From Mucilaginibacter kameinonensis (GTDB lineage: Bacteria; Bacteroidota; Bacteroidia; Sphingobacteriales; Sphingobacteriaceae), in contig NZ_RCWZ01000002.1 of the NCBI RefSeq assembly GCF_003675385.1, positions 1,464,673-1,528,672 on the forward strand: a DNA stretch of 64,000 nucleotides, in the 5' to 3' direction. The notes below the pieces were generated by a model. The model searched no databases, was not told the DNA's origin, and saw nothing but the letters and a program-made list of their open reading frames with translations. The position numbers and the translations under genes were made by a program. This document shows positions 24,736 to 37,000 of this stretch, in pieces (position 1 is the stretch's first letter; every line of letters starts with the position of its first letter).

Positions 24736-27700
24736 ATGTCAAGGCTTCAATTTCCATTACATCCCGCCCAACGGGAAGTTTACGTAAACCAACTTTTACA
24801 TATGGATAGCGCGCAATATAATATTGGCGGCTATATCATATTAAAGGGCGCTTTGAACGTGGGAAAATTTCACGAAACGGTGAGCTCGCTTCCGCTGGTT
24901 TTTGATGCTTTTAAAATGAGTTTTGATTTAACAACACCAGATTTTGTTTATCAGCTCAATACCGATTATAATGCCTGCGAATTGATTGAAGCGGATTTTA
25001 GCACACAGGCCAATCCGGAAGCTGAAGCTAATATATGGATGCGCCAAACTTTTAGCGCTCCTTTTGATTTAACCCGTGATAAGTTTCCGTTTGAGCATTA
25101 TTTGATAAAGATTGCAGATAATGAGTATTGGTTTTTAATGAAATATCATCATTTAATTACCGATGGCTATGGCTTTATTGTAAGCATTCAATATCTGGCT
25201 AAAAAATACGAGTCGCTGACTACAGGGCAACCTTTTATATTCAATGCCCCATCTTATCAAACGGAGACCATTCGCGCTAATGAATATTATCATTCAGAAA
25301 ACTATCAAAAGGATGGGGATTACTGGAAGAGTAAAATAGACGCCAGGCCCGAAAAACTGCTTGCGAAAAGGTACCCGCTTTATAATAGCGAAGGCAAAAT
25401 AGGTGCTACCTATAGTATCGAGCTTTCGGATAATCAAAAGATACAACTGGAACATATTCAGTTGGTTTGCAATGCCAGTTTACAACAGTTAACCATTGCG
25501 GCGCTGATTATTTATTTTGGTAAAATTACCCCTTTAACTGATTTTGTATTTGGTTTGCCGGTTCACAAACGCGGATCAAGACAGCAACGGAGTACGGTTG
25601 GAATTTTTACAGGAGCGCTTCCTTTTAAAGGTGAATATGATTCAGGGCAAACCTTAACCGATTTACTTGCGGGAATAATAAACACACAAAAGCAGGATTA
25701 TCGCCATTACAATTACCTGGTAGAAGATTTAGGCCGTGCGCTTAAGCTAAATTCGGCAGTTGATAATTTGTATGATGTTATTGTAAACTATGAGCCACTT
25801 GACTTTGATATCAATTTTGGCGAAGCGATTGAATCAAGCATCTGGCGGTTGGCCAACGAAAGCGAACGCACACCGCTGCAGTTATGCTGGCGCGATTATC
25901 ATAAACAACAGCGTCTGCAATTGCAGATTCAGTTTTGTTATGAATATTTTAGCCAACATGAAATAGAGCTTTTAGGCGAACGTATCTTTCATATCATTAT
26001 CCAGTTCCCTGAATTTCTTCATAAAAGCATCAACGGTATCGATATTCTGCCGGTAAGGGAACATGATCTGTTATCGGTATTCAGTACATCAGATCATGAA
26101 CTTGATGAAAATATAGCCGGAAACAAAAACATAATAGCAGCTTTTGAAAAGCAGGTAGCGCTAAGCCCGGAGGCTACGGCACTTGTGTTTAATGACGAAA
26201 CTATAAGTTATGAGTCACTCAATCAAAGGGCAAACAAAATAGCCAATTATTTAAAAGGTTTAAATGTAGGAAGCGAAACCCTTGTAGCAATTTGCATAGA
26301 GCGAGGTGTTGATATGATATCCGGCATTCTTGGCATACTTAAGGCCGGTGCTGCTTATGTACCTGTTGATATCGATTATCCTAAGGAAAGGATCAACTAT
26401 ATCCTCGGTGATACGGGAGCGAAGATCATCCTGAGCAGCAGCGCAGGCAGTTCGGTACTGCGCGATCTGGATGCTATGATTGTGGAACTGGACAATGAAC
26501 CGTTGATAACAATTCAAAGCGATGAAAATTTAAATACTATTATAAACCCAAACCAACTCGCGTATGTAATGTACACCTCCGGCTCAACCGGTAAACCTAA
26601 AGGGGTAATGGTTGAGCATGGGGGAGTTGTGAATCTTGCAGCAGGTCAGGCGGTAGCTTTAAGGCTGATACCCGGCATGCGCACGCTGCAGTTTGCATCA
26701 ATAGGTTTTGATGCTTCCTGCTATGAAATTTTTAATACGCTGCTGAGCGGAGGCTGTTTGGTGTTATGCAGAAAAGAAGAGATACTATCAGTTGAGGAAT
26801 TTAAAAAACTGCTTGATAAGCAAAAAGTAGAGTTGGCGGTAATTCCACCTTCATTTCAACAAGCTATAGCCGATTCACTGGGGACTGTTAAAACAATAGT
26901 TTCAGCAGGCGAGGCTTTAAATGAAAGCGTTGGGAGATATATCCAATCGCAGGGCGTGAAGCTGATAAACGCCTATGGCCCAACCGAAAATACGGTATGT
27001 GCAACGCTTACGGATGAGCCTGTTCGTGAAGATAAAATAATAACTATTGGAAGGCCAATCGCTAACACAAGTATTCATATCAGAAATAAAAAGGGAGATT
27101 TAAGTCCGATAGGTGTAGCGGGCGAGATTTGTATAGGCGGTGTACAGGTAGCAAGAGGTTATCTGAACCAGCCGGAACTAACGAAAGAGAAGTTTGTCGC
27201 AGATCAGTATAACGAAGAAGCAAATGCAAAACTGTACAGAACCGGCGACCAGGGCAGATGGCTACCGGATGGTAATATCGAATACCTGGGTAGGATAGAC
27301 GACCAGGTAAAGATCCGTGGTTATAGGATCGAGTTAGGTGAGATAGAGCAGGTATTGCTTCAAAACAAAAACGTAAGGCAGGCAGTAGTGCTTGCCAAAG
27401 CGGATAAGCAAGGCACCAAAAGGCTGACCGCCTACGTGGTAATGGAAGACGCCGCTTACGATAAACAGGAACTGCAAAATTATCTTGGCGAAAGGTTACC
27501 TGAATACATGGTGCCGAGGTTATGGGTAAGACTGGACAGCTTGCCGCTAACCCCCAACGGCAAAACCGATAAACGCGCATTACCTGAAGCAGAAGCGAGC
27601 CAGGAAGGAAGCTACAGTGCACCGGAAACAACTACAGAAAAGCAATTAGTAAAAATCTGGGAAGAGCTGCTTGGTATAGAGAAAATAGGAACAAAAGATA

Positions 27701-30700
27701 ATTTCTTTGAGCTTGGCGGCCATTCGCTGCTGGCTATGCGTGTGATCTCGCAGATAAGAAGGGAACTGAACAAAGAACTAAAGATCCGTGATCTTTTTGT
27801 TTATCCGACTATTGCGGAATTGGCTAAGCAACTGGAAGTAGAGAACACCACAGCAGAGGGCACGATACAGAAAGCAGAGCCAAGGCCGGAATACATCCCA
27901 CTGTCCTATAGCCAGGAAAGGTTGTGGTTTATAGACAGGCTGGAAGGCAGCGTACAATATCATATCCCGGCAGTGTTGAAATTAACCGGCGATGTAAATG
28001 TCAAAGCTTTAGGAAACGCGTTGAAAGAAGTGGTGGAACGCCATGAGGTACTGCGTACCGTGATTAGGGAGCATGAAGGGCAAGGCCACCAGTATATCAA
28101 AGCCAACGGCTGGATATTAAAACAAAGTGAGATTAACCAGGGGGAGCTTCAAGCATATATCAGCAAAGAAGTAAACCGGCCGTTCAACCTGTCACAGGAT
28201 GATATGCTGAGGGCGGAGCTGATCCAAACAGCACCGAACGAATATGTTTTGTTATTGGTACTGCACCATATCGCTGCAGATGGCTGGTCGATGCCGTTAT
28301 TGGTAACTGAGTTCAGCAAACTTTACAACAGTTATAACACAAACCAAACACCGGAACTAAAAGCTCCGGAGATCCAGTATGCGGATTACGCGATCTGGCA
28401 AAGAGAATATCTTAACGCCGAAAAGCTGCAACACAAACTAAGTTACTGGGAAGAAAAGTTAGCAGGCACCGCAACATTGGAACTACCAACCGATCACATG
28501 CGTCCGGCTGTACAAAGCAGCAGGGGATCGGTTTATGAGTTCACCGTAAATAAAGAGCAAACAGCAAAACTACAGCAACTGAGTCTCGAACAAGGGGCAA
28601 CGCTGTACATGACCTTATTGTCGATATTCAAAGTATTACTTTATCGCTATAGCGGCCAGGAAGATATTTGCGTAGGTACACCTGTAGCAAACCGTGACAG
28701 GGAAGAAACAGCGGAGTTGATCGGCTTTTTTGTAAATACGCTTGCACTAAGGACAAACGTAAACGGCAAAGAAACATTTGCAACGTTACTAAGCAAAGTA
28801 AAACAAACCACGCTTGAGGGATACAGCCACCAGGAAGTACCGTTTGAAAAAGTAGTAGAAGCGGTAGTAAAAGAAAGGGATCTAAGCAGGAGCCCGCTGT
28901 TCCAGGTGATGTTTGTGCTGCAGAATACAGGAGTTATCCCAACCTTTGAATTAGGTGATATCAAGGTCACAGGTGAACGCGCGGGTGACTATTCAAGTAA
29001 ATATGACCTGAGTTTTAATGCCGAAGAAACTAAGGGTGAGGTCCGGATCGCGGTAGAATACAATATCGATCTGTACGAGGCTACGACGGTTGAAAGGATG
29101 GCGGGACATTATTCACAGTTGATAACATCGGTAATTATCCAACCGGTAACCGAGATCAATAAACTTCAGTTACTAAGCAAAGCAGAAGAGCTGCAATTAG
29201 CTTTATTTAACGAAACAGAAGCGAACTATCCGAAAGAAGAAAATATCGTCAGTCTTTTCGAAGCGCAATCAGTAAAAACGCCTGAAGCAACCGCACTGGT
29301 ATTTGAAGGAGAAACAGTAAGCTATAGGGAACTAAATGAGCGTTCCAACCAGATAGCGCATTATCTAATCAAGCAAGGTATAGGCAAAGAGTCATTTGTA
29401 GCCATCTGTATAGAACGCGGCCTCAATATGATGGCAGGCATTTTTGGTATCCTAAAAGCAGGTGCAGCTTATGTACCGGTTGATATGGACTATCCAAAAG
29501 AACGCATCAGCTACATCCTTGAAGATACTCAAGCTGCTATTGTTTTAACCGGTAACATAGGTAAAGCAAATCTAAGTGGTATAAATGTTCAGGTAATCGA
29601 ATTGGATAATAACCGGGAAATAGCAAACGCAAGCAACGAAAACTTAAATACAGTTATAGAGCCAAGCCAGTTGGCATATGTAATGTACACCTCAGGTTCA
29701 ACAGGTAAGCCCAAAGGCGTAATGGTGGAGCAAGGCAACATCGTGAGCCTGGTAAAAAACGCGGGATATTTTGAAGCAGATTGTAATGATACTTTACTCG
29801 TAACCGGTTCCCCATCATTTGATGCAACTACATTTGAATATTGGAGTATGCTGCTTAATGGCGGCAAACTGGTACTTTGTAACGATAAAAACCTGTTCAA
29901 CAGCAAAACGCTTAAAAACCTGATCACAAAGCATAAAGTTACAGTAATGTGGTTCACGTCAAGCTGGTTCAATCAACTTGCTGATGACGCGCCGGAAGTG
30001 TTTAAAGGATTAAATACCATATTGGTTGGCGGCGAGAAACTTTCAGTTCCGCATATCAAAAAGATTAGGGCGATGTACCCCGATCTGAACCTGATAAACG
30101 GTTACGGGCCAACAGAAAATACAACGTTCTCTTTAACTTATCCTATAACTGAAATTAATGCCGACGGAATAATTCCCATAGGCAAACCTTTAAACAACCG
30201 CAAAGCATATATCCTTGATCCGGCGCAGCAACTGAACCCCGTAGGTGTATTTGGGGAAATATGGCTTGGCGGGGCTGGCGTATCTCGCGGCTACTTAAAT
30301 CAGCCCGAATTAACCAACCAGAGGTTTGCTAAAGATCCTTTTACCGGCGCCAATAAACTGATGTATAAAACCGGTGATATCGGCCGTTGGCTTGCTGATG
30401 GAAACATTGAATATCGGGGCAGGGTAGATGATCAGGTTAAGATCAGGGGGTATCGTGTTGAATTAGGCGAAATAGAAAGTGTATTGTTACAAAGTGGCCT
30501 CATTAGCCAGGCTGTTGTACTGGCCCGGCCCGACAAAAACGGTATTAACCGCTTAACCGGATATGTGGTTGCAGATATTACCCTTGATAAGCAAAAAATT
30601 CAGGAATACCTGCACAACCAAATGCCGGGTTATATGGTGCCCCGTTTTTGGGTACAAATGCAAAGTTTCCCGCTCACAACTAATGGAAAGGTAAATAAAC

Positions 30701-31029
30701 GTGCCCTGCCTGAGGCGGAGTTATCGGCAGTGCCTGCGCAAGGTTACGTAGCCGCTCGCAACGAGGTTGAAAAGCAGTTAACAAAAATCTGGCAGGAATT
30801 GCTCGGCGTAAACCCCATTGGCGTTCATGACAACTTTTTTGAATTGGGAGGGCACTCGGTATTAGCTATGCGGGTTGTCCACCACATCGAAAAGGAATTT
30901 TCTATAGATATTCCCATCAGCGTCCTGTTTCAATTTGCCTCTATCGGCGAATTGAGTAAATATATAACCGTCCGTAACAGTAATAAAGCAAGCAACCAAG
31001 CATCATCATTTACGATAGTTGACATATAA
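24736..31029 (+). CDS. NRPS 1, initiation: C-A-T-C-A(Val)-T
   Basis: Two-module synthetase of 2097 residues. Module 1: condensation domain from residue 1 (HHLITDG at 138-144), A domain about 465-960 (YTSGSTG at 613), carrier Ser997. Module 2: C about 1053 on (HHIAADG at 1177), A about 1500-1990 (YTSGSTG at 1651), carrier Ser2041. It starts directly with a C domain and has no N-terminal docking domain, unlike the next two synthetases, so it is the starter; that C domain is divergent and probably N-acylates residue 1. Reading pocket residues against GrsA gives DAYVVAAVCK for A1, which I cannot assign, and DAFWLGGTFK for A2, one conservative change from the valine code. The short C-terminal tail (SSFTIVDI) may dock to the TubC-like domain of NRPS 2. 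Confidence 0.95.
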   Translation: MSRLQFPLHPAQREVYVNQLLHMDSAQYNIGGYIILKGALNVGKFHETVSSLPLVFDAFKMSFDLTTPDFVYQLNTDYNACELIEADFSTQANPEAEANIWMRQTFSAPFDLTRDKFPFEHYLIKIADNEYWFLMKYHHLITDGYGFIVSIQYLAKKYESLTTGQPFIFNAPSYQTETIRANEYYHSENYQKDGDYWKSKIDARPEKLLAKRYPLYNSEGKIGATYSIELSDNQKIQLEHIQLVCNASLQQLTIAALIIYFGKITPLTDFVFGLPVHKRGSRQQRSTVGIFTGALPFKGEYDSGQTLTDLLAGIINTQKQDYRHYNYLVEDLGRALKLNSAVDNLYDVIVNYEPLDFDINFGEAIESSIWRLANESERTPLQLCWRDYHKQQRLQLQIQFCYEYFSQHEIELLGERIFHIIIQFPEFLHKSINGIDILPVREHDLLSVFSTSDHELDENIAGNKNIIAAFEKQVALSPEATALVFNDETISYESLNQRANKIANYLKGLNVGSETLVAICIERGVDMISGILGILKAGAAYVPVDIDYPKERINYILGDTGAKIILSSSAGSSVLRDLDAMIVELDNEPLITIQSDENLNTIINPNQLAYVMYTSGSTGKPKGVMVEHGGVVNLAAGQAVALRLIPGMRTLQFASIGFDASCYEIFNTLLSGGCLVLCRKEEILSVEEFKKLLDKQKVELAVIPPSFQQAIADSLGTVKTIVSAGEALNESVGRYIQSQGVKLINAYGPTENTVCATLTDEPVREDKIITIGRPIANTSIHIRNKKGDLSPIGVAGEICIGGVQVARGYLNQPELTKEKFVADQYNEEANAKLYRTGDQGRWLPDGNIEYLGRIDDQVKIRGYRIELGEIEQVLLQNKNVRQAVVLAKADKQGTKRLTAYVVMEDAAYDKQELQNYLGERLPEYMVPRLWVRLDSLPLTPNGKTDKRALPEAEASQEGSYSAPETTTEKQLVKIWEELLGIEKIGTKDNFFELGGHSLLAMRVISQIRRELNKELKIRDLFVYPTIAELAKQLEVENTTAEGTIQKAEPRPEYIPLSYSQERLWFIDRLEGSVQYHIPAVLKLTGDVNVKALGNALKEVVERHEVLRTVIREHEGQGHQYIKANGWILKQSEINQGELQAYISKEVNRPFNLSQDDMLRAELIQTAPNEYVLLLVLHHIAADGWSMPLLVTEFSKLYNSYNTNQTPELKAPEIQYADYAIWQREYLNAEKLQHKLSYWEEKLAGTATLELPTDHMRPAVQSSRGSVYEFTVNKEQTAKLQQLSLEQGATLYMTLLSIFKVLLYRYSGQEDICVGTPVANRDREETAELIGFFVNTLALRTNVNGKETFATLLSKVKQTTLEGYSHQEVPFEKVVEAVVKERDLSRSPLFQVMFVLQNTGVIPTFELGDIKVTGERAGDYSSKYDLSFNAEETKGEVRIAVEYNIDLYEATTVERMAGHYSQLITSVIIQPVTEINKLQLLSKAEELQLALFNETEANYPKEENIVSLFEAQSVKTPEATALVFEGETVSYRELNERSNQIAHYLIKQGIGKESFVAICIERGLNMMAGIFGILKAGAAYVPVDMDYPKERISYILEDTQAAIVLTGNIGKANLSGINVQVIELDNNREIANASNENLNTVIEPSQLAYVMYTSGSTGKPKGVMVEQGNIVSLVKNAGYFEADCNDTLLVTGSPSFDATTFEYWSMLLNGGKLVLCNDKNLFNSKTLKNLITKHKVTVMWFTSSWFNQLADDAPEVFKGLNTILVGGEKLSVPHIKKIRAMYPDLNLINGYGPTENTTFSLTYPITEINADGIIPIGKPLNNRKAYILDPAQQLNPVGVFGEIWLGGAGVSRGYLNQPELTNQRFAKDPFTGANKLMYKTGDIGRWLADGNIEYRGRVDDQVKIRGYRVELGEIESVLLQSGLISQAVVLARPDKNGINRLTGYVVADITLDKQKIQEYLHNQMPGYMVPRFWVQMQSFPLTTNGKVNKRALPEAELSAVPAQGYVAARNEVEKQLTKIWQELLGVNPIGVHDNFFELGGHSVLAMRVVHHIEKEFSIDIPISVLFQFASIGELSKYITVRNSNKASNQASSFTIVDI
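27081..29735 (+). repeat. NRPS cassette copy A (A C-terminus, T, C, next A N-terminus)
   Basis: Near-identical in protein and largely in DNA to copies at 36837-39495, 39968-42624 and 47922-50585, and in its first 0.87 kb to 51078-51945. It spans the end of one A domain (from the SPIGV-GEICIGG block), the carrier, the whole C domain and the N-terminal half of the next A domain up to the A3 core. Boundaries estimated by eye. Confidence 0.8.
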
Positions 31030-31085
31030 GCCGAAAAACCTGATCCTTCCTCTTCAAATCCCCGATTTTCCAAAGAAAGTAGTAC

Positions 31086-34000
31086 ATGAAAGAATTGTTT
31101 ACTAAAGCGATTGATATTTTATACCTGGCCGAACAAAATGATGTAAAAATCATATTGAACGGAGATCGTCTGCAACTTCAGGTTCCTGAAAACGTTGCTG
31201 TCGATCCGTTGCTTATCGACGAAATAAGGGAAAATAAAGAGTCAATTATCAGTTTCTTAAAGCAGGACAGCTGGAATATCAATGCAGATGCTGATAATAA
31301 AATAATACCGTTTAACAGAAATACCGTTTCGAGCATTCCGGTATCATTTAGTCAAGAGCGTTTATGGTTTGTGGATAAGTTACAAGGCAGCCTGCAATAC
31401 CACTTATCTGAAGTGCTTTTATTACAGGGAAATCTGGATGTTGACGCGTTGGAAAATACTTTCAAAACCATCGTTAACCGCCACGAGGTACTCCGCACGG
31501 TGATCAGGGAAAAAGAAGGGGCCGCTTACCAGGAAATAAAGGTTGCTGATGGCTGGCACTTAGGCCGTGATCTTTCGGGTGGTTACGTGAACGGTACCGA
31601 AGCATTGAAAGAGCGCATCAGTTTGCTTATTGAAAAGCCATTTGATCTCGCTGCCGATGATATGCTTCGTGCCGATGTGATCAAGCTTGAAAACGGGATA
31701 CATATATTGGTTGTCACCATACACCATATAGCCGGTGATGCATGGTCGATGCCTATCCTTGTGCAGGAGATCGCCGCTTTGTACCAGGCATATTCTAAAA
31801 ATGAAAGGCTTGAGTTACCCGCGTTGCCATTGCAATTTGCTGATTTTGCCTTGTGGCAACGTAATCCTGTTTACGAACGGCAACTGGAAAACAAGCTGGA
31901 GTATTGGAAGCAAAAACTTGCCGATGTTCAGCAGTTACAGTTACCGTCCGATAGCATCAGGTCATCAGGGACAGTTGTCAACGGCTCCACATTAACTTTT
32001 AATATTGGTGGTGATCTTACCGGGGCTTTACACAAATTAAGTCAAAAAAACGGGGCAACGTTGTACATGACCCTGCTTACTGCTTTCAAGGTATTACTTT
32101 ATCGCTACAGCGGACAGGAAGATATCTGTGTTGGTACTTCAATCGCCGGTCGCCCTCAGCGGGAGTTAGAGCAATTGATAGGCTTTTTTGTAAATACCTT
32201 GGCGCTTCGCGATCAGGTAAACGGTGAAGATACCTTTAATCAACTGCTCGCCCAGGTAAAACAAACAGTGCTTGATGGTTTTACGCATCAGGATGTACCA
32301 TTCGAACGCGTTGTGGAAGCAACTGTGAAAGAGCGCGAAGCAGGTGTCAGCCCGCTTTTTCAGGTAATGTTGGTTTTGGGTAACACTCCCGAGGTACCGG
32401 CTATAACCCTTGGCGATCTGGAATTGTCAGGATACGGTTACGAACATAAGACCGTAAAATTTGATCTTACCTTTTTTGTAACAGAAACAAAGTACGGCTT
32501 AAAATGGGCCGTACAATACAATACCGATCTTTATAACACCGCGCGCATCAGGCGCATGGTTAAACATTTCGAAATGTTGCTGATCTCTGTGGTTACAAAT
32601 CCCGATATGGAGATCAGTAAGTTGAAGTTATTGAGCCGCAAGGAAGAACTTTGGCTGTTTAAAAACGAACGCAGCCATTGCGCTTATATCGCCAATGAAA
32701 CCATTATTGAATTATTCCTGGCCCAGGCGCTGCTAAATCCCAACGTACAGGCAGTGGTATTTGAAGGTAGGGCGCTGACTTATCGCGAACTTCACGTGCG
32801 CTCTAATCAACTTGCTCATCACCTGCAGCGTTACGGCGTAAAAACAGGTGTATTGGTGCCTGTTTATATGGAGCGCGGTTTGGATATGATCGTAGCTATT
32901 TTGGGAATCCTTAAGGCGGGAGGAGCTTATGTTCCTGTCGATACCGATTTTCCGTCTGATCGTGTAAAACATATCCTGGATGATACACGGGCAGGGATTA
33001 TCGTAAGCAGTAGCAAATTTGCAGATCGAACTGCTTCAGTAACCCAGTTCCAGAAGGTTTTGGAATTGGATAATATGGAGTGGGAGCTTTCCCTCGAACC
33101 GGAAAATGACCCCGAGATATTCCCTTCACCCGATGATTTGGCTTATGTGATCTATACTTCCGGCTCAACCGGCAAACCCAAAGGTGTATTGGTTGATCAT
33201 GATAGCCTTGTTGATTATGTATCTGGCTTAAACGAACGTACGGAGATCAGCAACTGCGAAACCTTCGGCCTGATGTCGACCATTGCGACCGACCTCGGAA
33301 ATACAGTATTGTTCAGCTCTTTAATTTATGGCGGAACGCTGCATGTTTTCTCTAAGGAGATAGTGAGCAATGTACACCAGATCCATCGCTATTTTACCGA
33401 AAACCGGATCGACTGTATCAAGATTGTTCCGTCTCACTGGAAAGCCCTGTCACCAGAAACAGATGCGCCATTGTTACCTGCAAAACTGTTGATCTTTGGC
33501 GGCGAAACTTTACCTAAAGAATCTGTAGAGCGTATTGCCCGTTATGGCGATTGCCGGGTAGTTAATCATTATGGCCCTACTGAAACCACTATCGGTAAAT
33601 TATTATACGAGGCATCCGGTCAGGTAATTGAGGGCTCTCGCATTCCAATCGGTCGTCCATTCTCCAATACTATCGTTTACGTTTTAGGCAAAGAAATGGA
33701 ACGTTGCCCTATTGGCATTCCCGGCGAACTTTACATTGGTGGCCGAGGCTTGGCACAAGGGTATCACCGTTTGCCTAAATTAACCAAAGAAAAATTTATT
33801 GCAGATCCATACCGCAGGGAAGGTGCGAGAATCTACCGTACCGGCGACCGTGTAGTTATGCGTGCCGACGGCAATATCGAGTACCTGGGGCGCATGGACG
33901 ACCAGGTGAAAATACGAGGCTACCGGGTTGAACCCGGCGAAGTTGCCCTGGTGCTTGAATACAGTAAGTATGTAAGCCAGGCAGTGGTCCTGACCCTTGA

Positions 34001-37000
34001 TGATAAACTGGGCAATAAGCAACTTGTAGCCTACATTGTGCCATCGGCAAAATTTGATCCTGTTGGATTGAATATCTACCTAAAAGAGCATCTGCCGGAT
34101 TATATGCTACCGTCGCACCTTGTGCAGTTGCCGGCAATTCCTTTAACCGCGAACGGAAAAATAGATCGTAAAGCTTTACCTCATCCGGAAGTGCAGATAG
34201 TTGGTGCCGGATTCATTGCTCCCCGCAACAAGGTTGAAAGCAGACTTGCTGAAATCTGGCAAAATATCCTTGAGATTGAAGAAATCGGCATTAACGATAA
34301 CTTTTTTGAACTTGGCGGCCATTCATTATTGGCAGTAAAGTTGATAGCCGAGGTTAGGAAAGCTTTTGAACAAGATCTTTCTATTGGCGAGGTGTTCGAT
34401 TATCCAACAATCGGTTCATTGTCATCGCGCTTAGGTCGTGCGGAACAAAAAGTGGTTGCCACTATCCTTGCACAGCCTCGTCCGGAACGTATATCGCTAT
34501 CATACAGCCAGGAGCGTTTATGGTTTATCGACAGGATGTTGGGCAGCGTTCAATATCATGTACCGGCGGTATTTAATTTGTCAGGTACATTAAATATCGA
34601 AGCACTGGAAAAAACGTTTCGGGAAATTGTGAACCGTCATGAAGTACTGCGCACGGTGATCTTTGAACAGGATGGCGAGGGATATCAGCGAGTAAAACCA
34701 ACAAATACCTGGACATTAAAGCAAACTGACGCAAAATACTACCGGGATAAGCATTTATCATTGGAGCAATACGTCAGGTTGCAGATAGCGCAACCATTCG
34801 ATCTTTCTGCAAGTGACATGCTTCGCGCGGAGCTGATAAAAATTAGTGAAAGCGAATTTACGCTGCTTTTGACCATGCACCACATTGCTTCAGATGGTTC
34901 GTCATCAGCAATATTGGCAAAAGAATGGATTGAGTTATACAACGCATTCTCGACTAACAGGCAACCGGAACTTACCGCATTAGCAGTTCAATATCCTGAC
35001 TATGCCATATGGCAAAGGGCTACGCTGCAAGGCGACCTGCTTGCCTCCAAACTGGCTTACTGGGAACGGAAATTAGCCGGTGTAAGTGCGCTTCAATTAC
35101 CAGCCGACCATCAGCGCCCGGCTGAGCAAAGTACCAACGGCGCCTTGTATGAGTTTGAGATAAATGCAGGAGTTACTGGCAAGTTGCATGAATTAAGCGT
35201 ACAAAACGGAGCATCGCTTTACATGACATTGCTGTCGGCCTTTAATATTCTGTTGTATCGTTATAGCGGCCAGGAAGATATCTGCGTGGGCAGCCCGATA
35301 GCAAACCGCAATCAGCCTGAAATAGCGGAAGTGATAGGTTTCTTCGTAAATACATTAGCCATACGGAGTCATCTTGATGGAGGGTTATCATTTGTTAAAC
35401 TTTTGGCGCAGGTAAAACAAACCATGCTGGAGGCTTACGAGCACCAGGATGTGCCGTTTGAAAAAGTGGTTGAAGCCGTTGTAAAAGAAAGGGATTTAAG
35501 CAGGAGCCCATTGTTCCAGGTGATGTTTGTGTTGCAGAACACCACCCGCGTACCTGAGTTACAACTTGGAGACTTGACCCTACAGCAAACGCAAGATGCG
35601 CATCAAACTGCCAAATTTGATATCACTCTGTTTATTATCGAATCAGAAGGTGCCCTGCATGCCGGACTTGAGTATAATACAGATATTTATGATGAGTTGA
35701 CCATTAACCGCATGGCGGGCCATTATAGCCAGCTGCTAAGTGCTATAGTTGATGCGCCAAATGAAACAGTTGGCCATTTGAATATGGTTGACGAGACAGA
35801 ACGCGTTCAGTTCGAACTTTTCAACGCCACCAAAGTTGATTTTACCGGCGATGAAAGCATTGTAAACCTGTTTGAAGAGCAGGTTTTGAAAAGTCCTGAC
35901 GCAATAGCATTGGTATTTGAGGGGGAAGAATTGAGTTATCAGGCTTTAAATGAACAGGCTAACCAACTGGCCAGATACATTCAAAAACATGGTGTTGTAA
36001 ATGAAACCCTTGTGCCTGTTTGTACAGAGCGCGGTTTGGGAATGATCATATCGATTCTTGGTATTTTGAAAGCTGGTGGTGTTTATGTACCGATTGATCC
36101 GGATTTTCCCCAGGATCGGATTAACTACATGATAGCCGATACCGGCGCATCTGTGGTTGTAAGCACCAAACAAAGCAGCAAATATGTTTTGAACCCAGCT
36201 GTATTGGTTATTGAGGTTGATGGGCTGAACGAAAATGCTATAGCTCGGGAGGTAAAAGATAATCTTGGGATAGTCATAAATGCCGAACATTTGATTTACA
36301 TCCTTTATACTTCTGGTTCAACCGGCAAGCCTAAGGGTGTAATGATGCCTGGGCGCGCTATGTTTAACTTATTAAGCTGGCAGGAAACCCAATTCAAAAA
36401 TAAAAGCCGCAAAGTTTTACAATTTGCCGCTTACACCTTTGACGTAAGTTTCCAGGAGATATTTTCGACGCTTTGCTTCGGAAATACACTTTGCCTTATT
36501 GATGGCGATACCCGTAGGGATTTGGATGCTTTAATTGATTACATCATTAAGTATGAGTTGACGCACTTGTTTTTCCCGGTAGTTGTACTGCAAAATATAG
36601 CCGAACAGATCATTGCTGTTCCGGATTTTTCATTTGCGGTTGAAGAAATCATCGTTGCCGGCGAGCAGTTAAAACTCACAGACGAGGTAAAAGCCCTGAT
36701 CCGGAATACCGGGATAAAAGTGATCAATCAATATGGCCCTACCGAAGCGCATGTGGTAAGCAGCTTTACTGTTGATAGTTCAACACTTTCGGTTTTGCCT
36801 CCTATTGGTGCGCCTGTGTCAAATACACAGCTCCATATCAGGAATAAAGAGGGTGAGTTAAGCCCGATAGGCGTACCGGGCGAGATCTGCATAGGCGGCG
36901 TACAGGTAGCAAGGGGCTACTTGAACCAACCGGAATTGACAAAAGAGAAGTTCATCGCAGATCCGTACAGCGAAGATCAAAATGCCAGGCTGTACAAAAC

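Noticed and set aside
27080..27631. 183-codon minus-strand frame, with similar frames at 37278, 40315, 48037 and 51403
   Set aside because: They recur only because the underlying NRPS cassette is repeated. The translations are Arg/Leu/Pro-rich shadows of the A and T domains.
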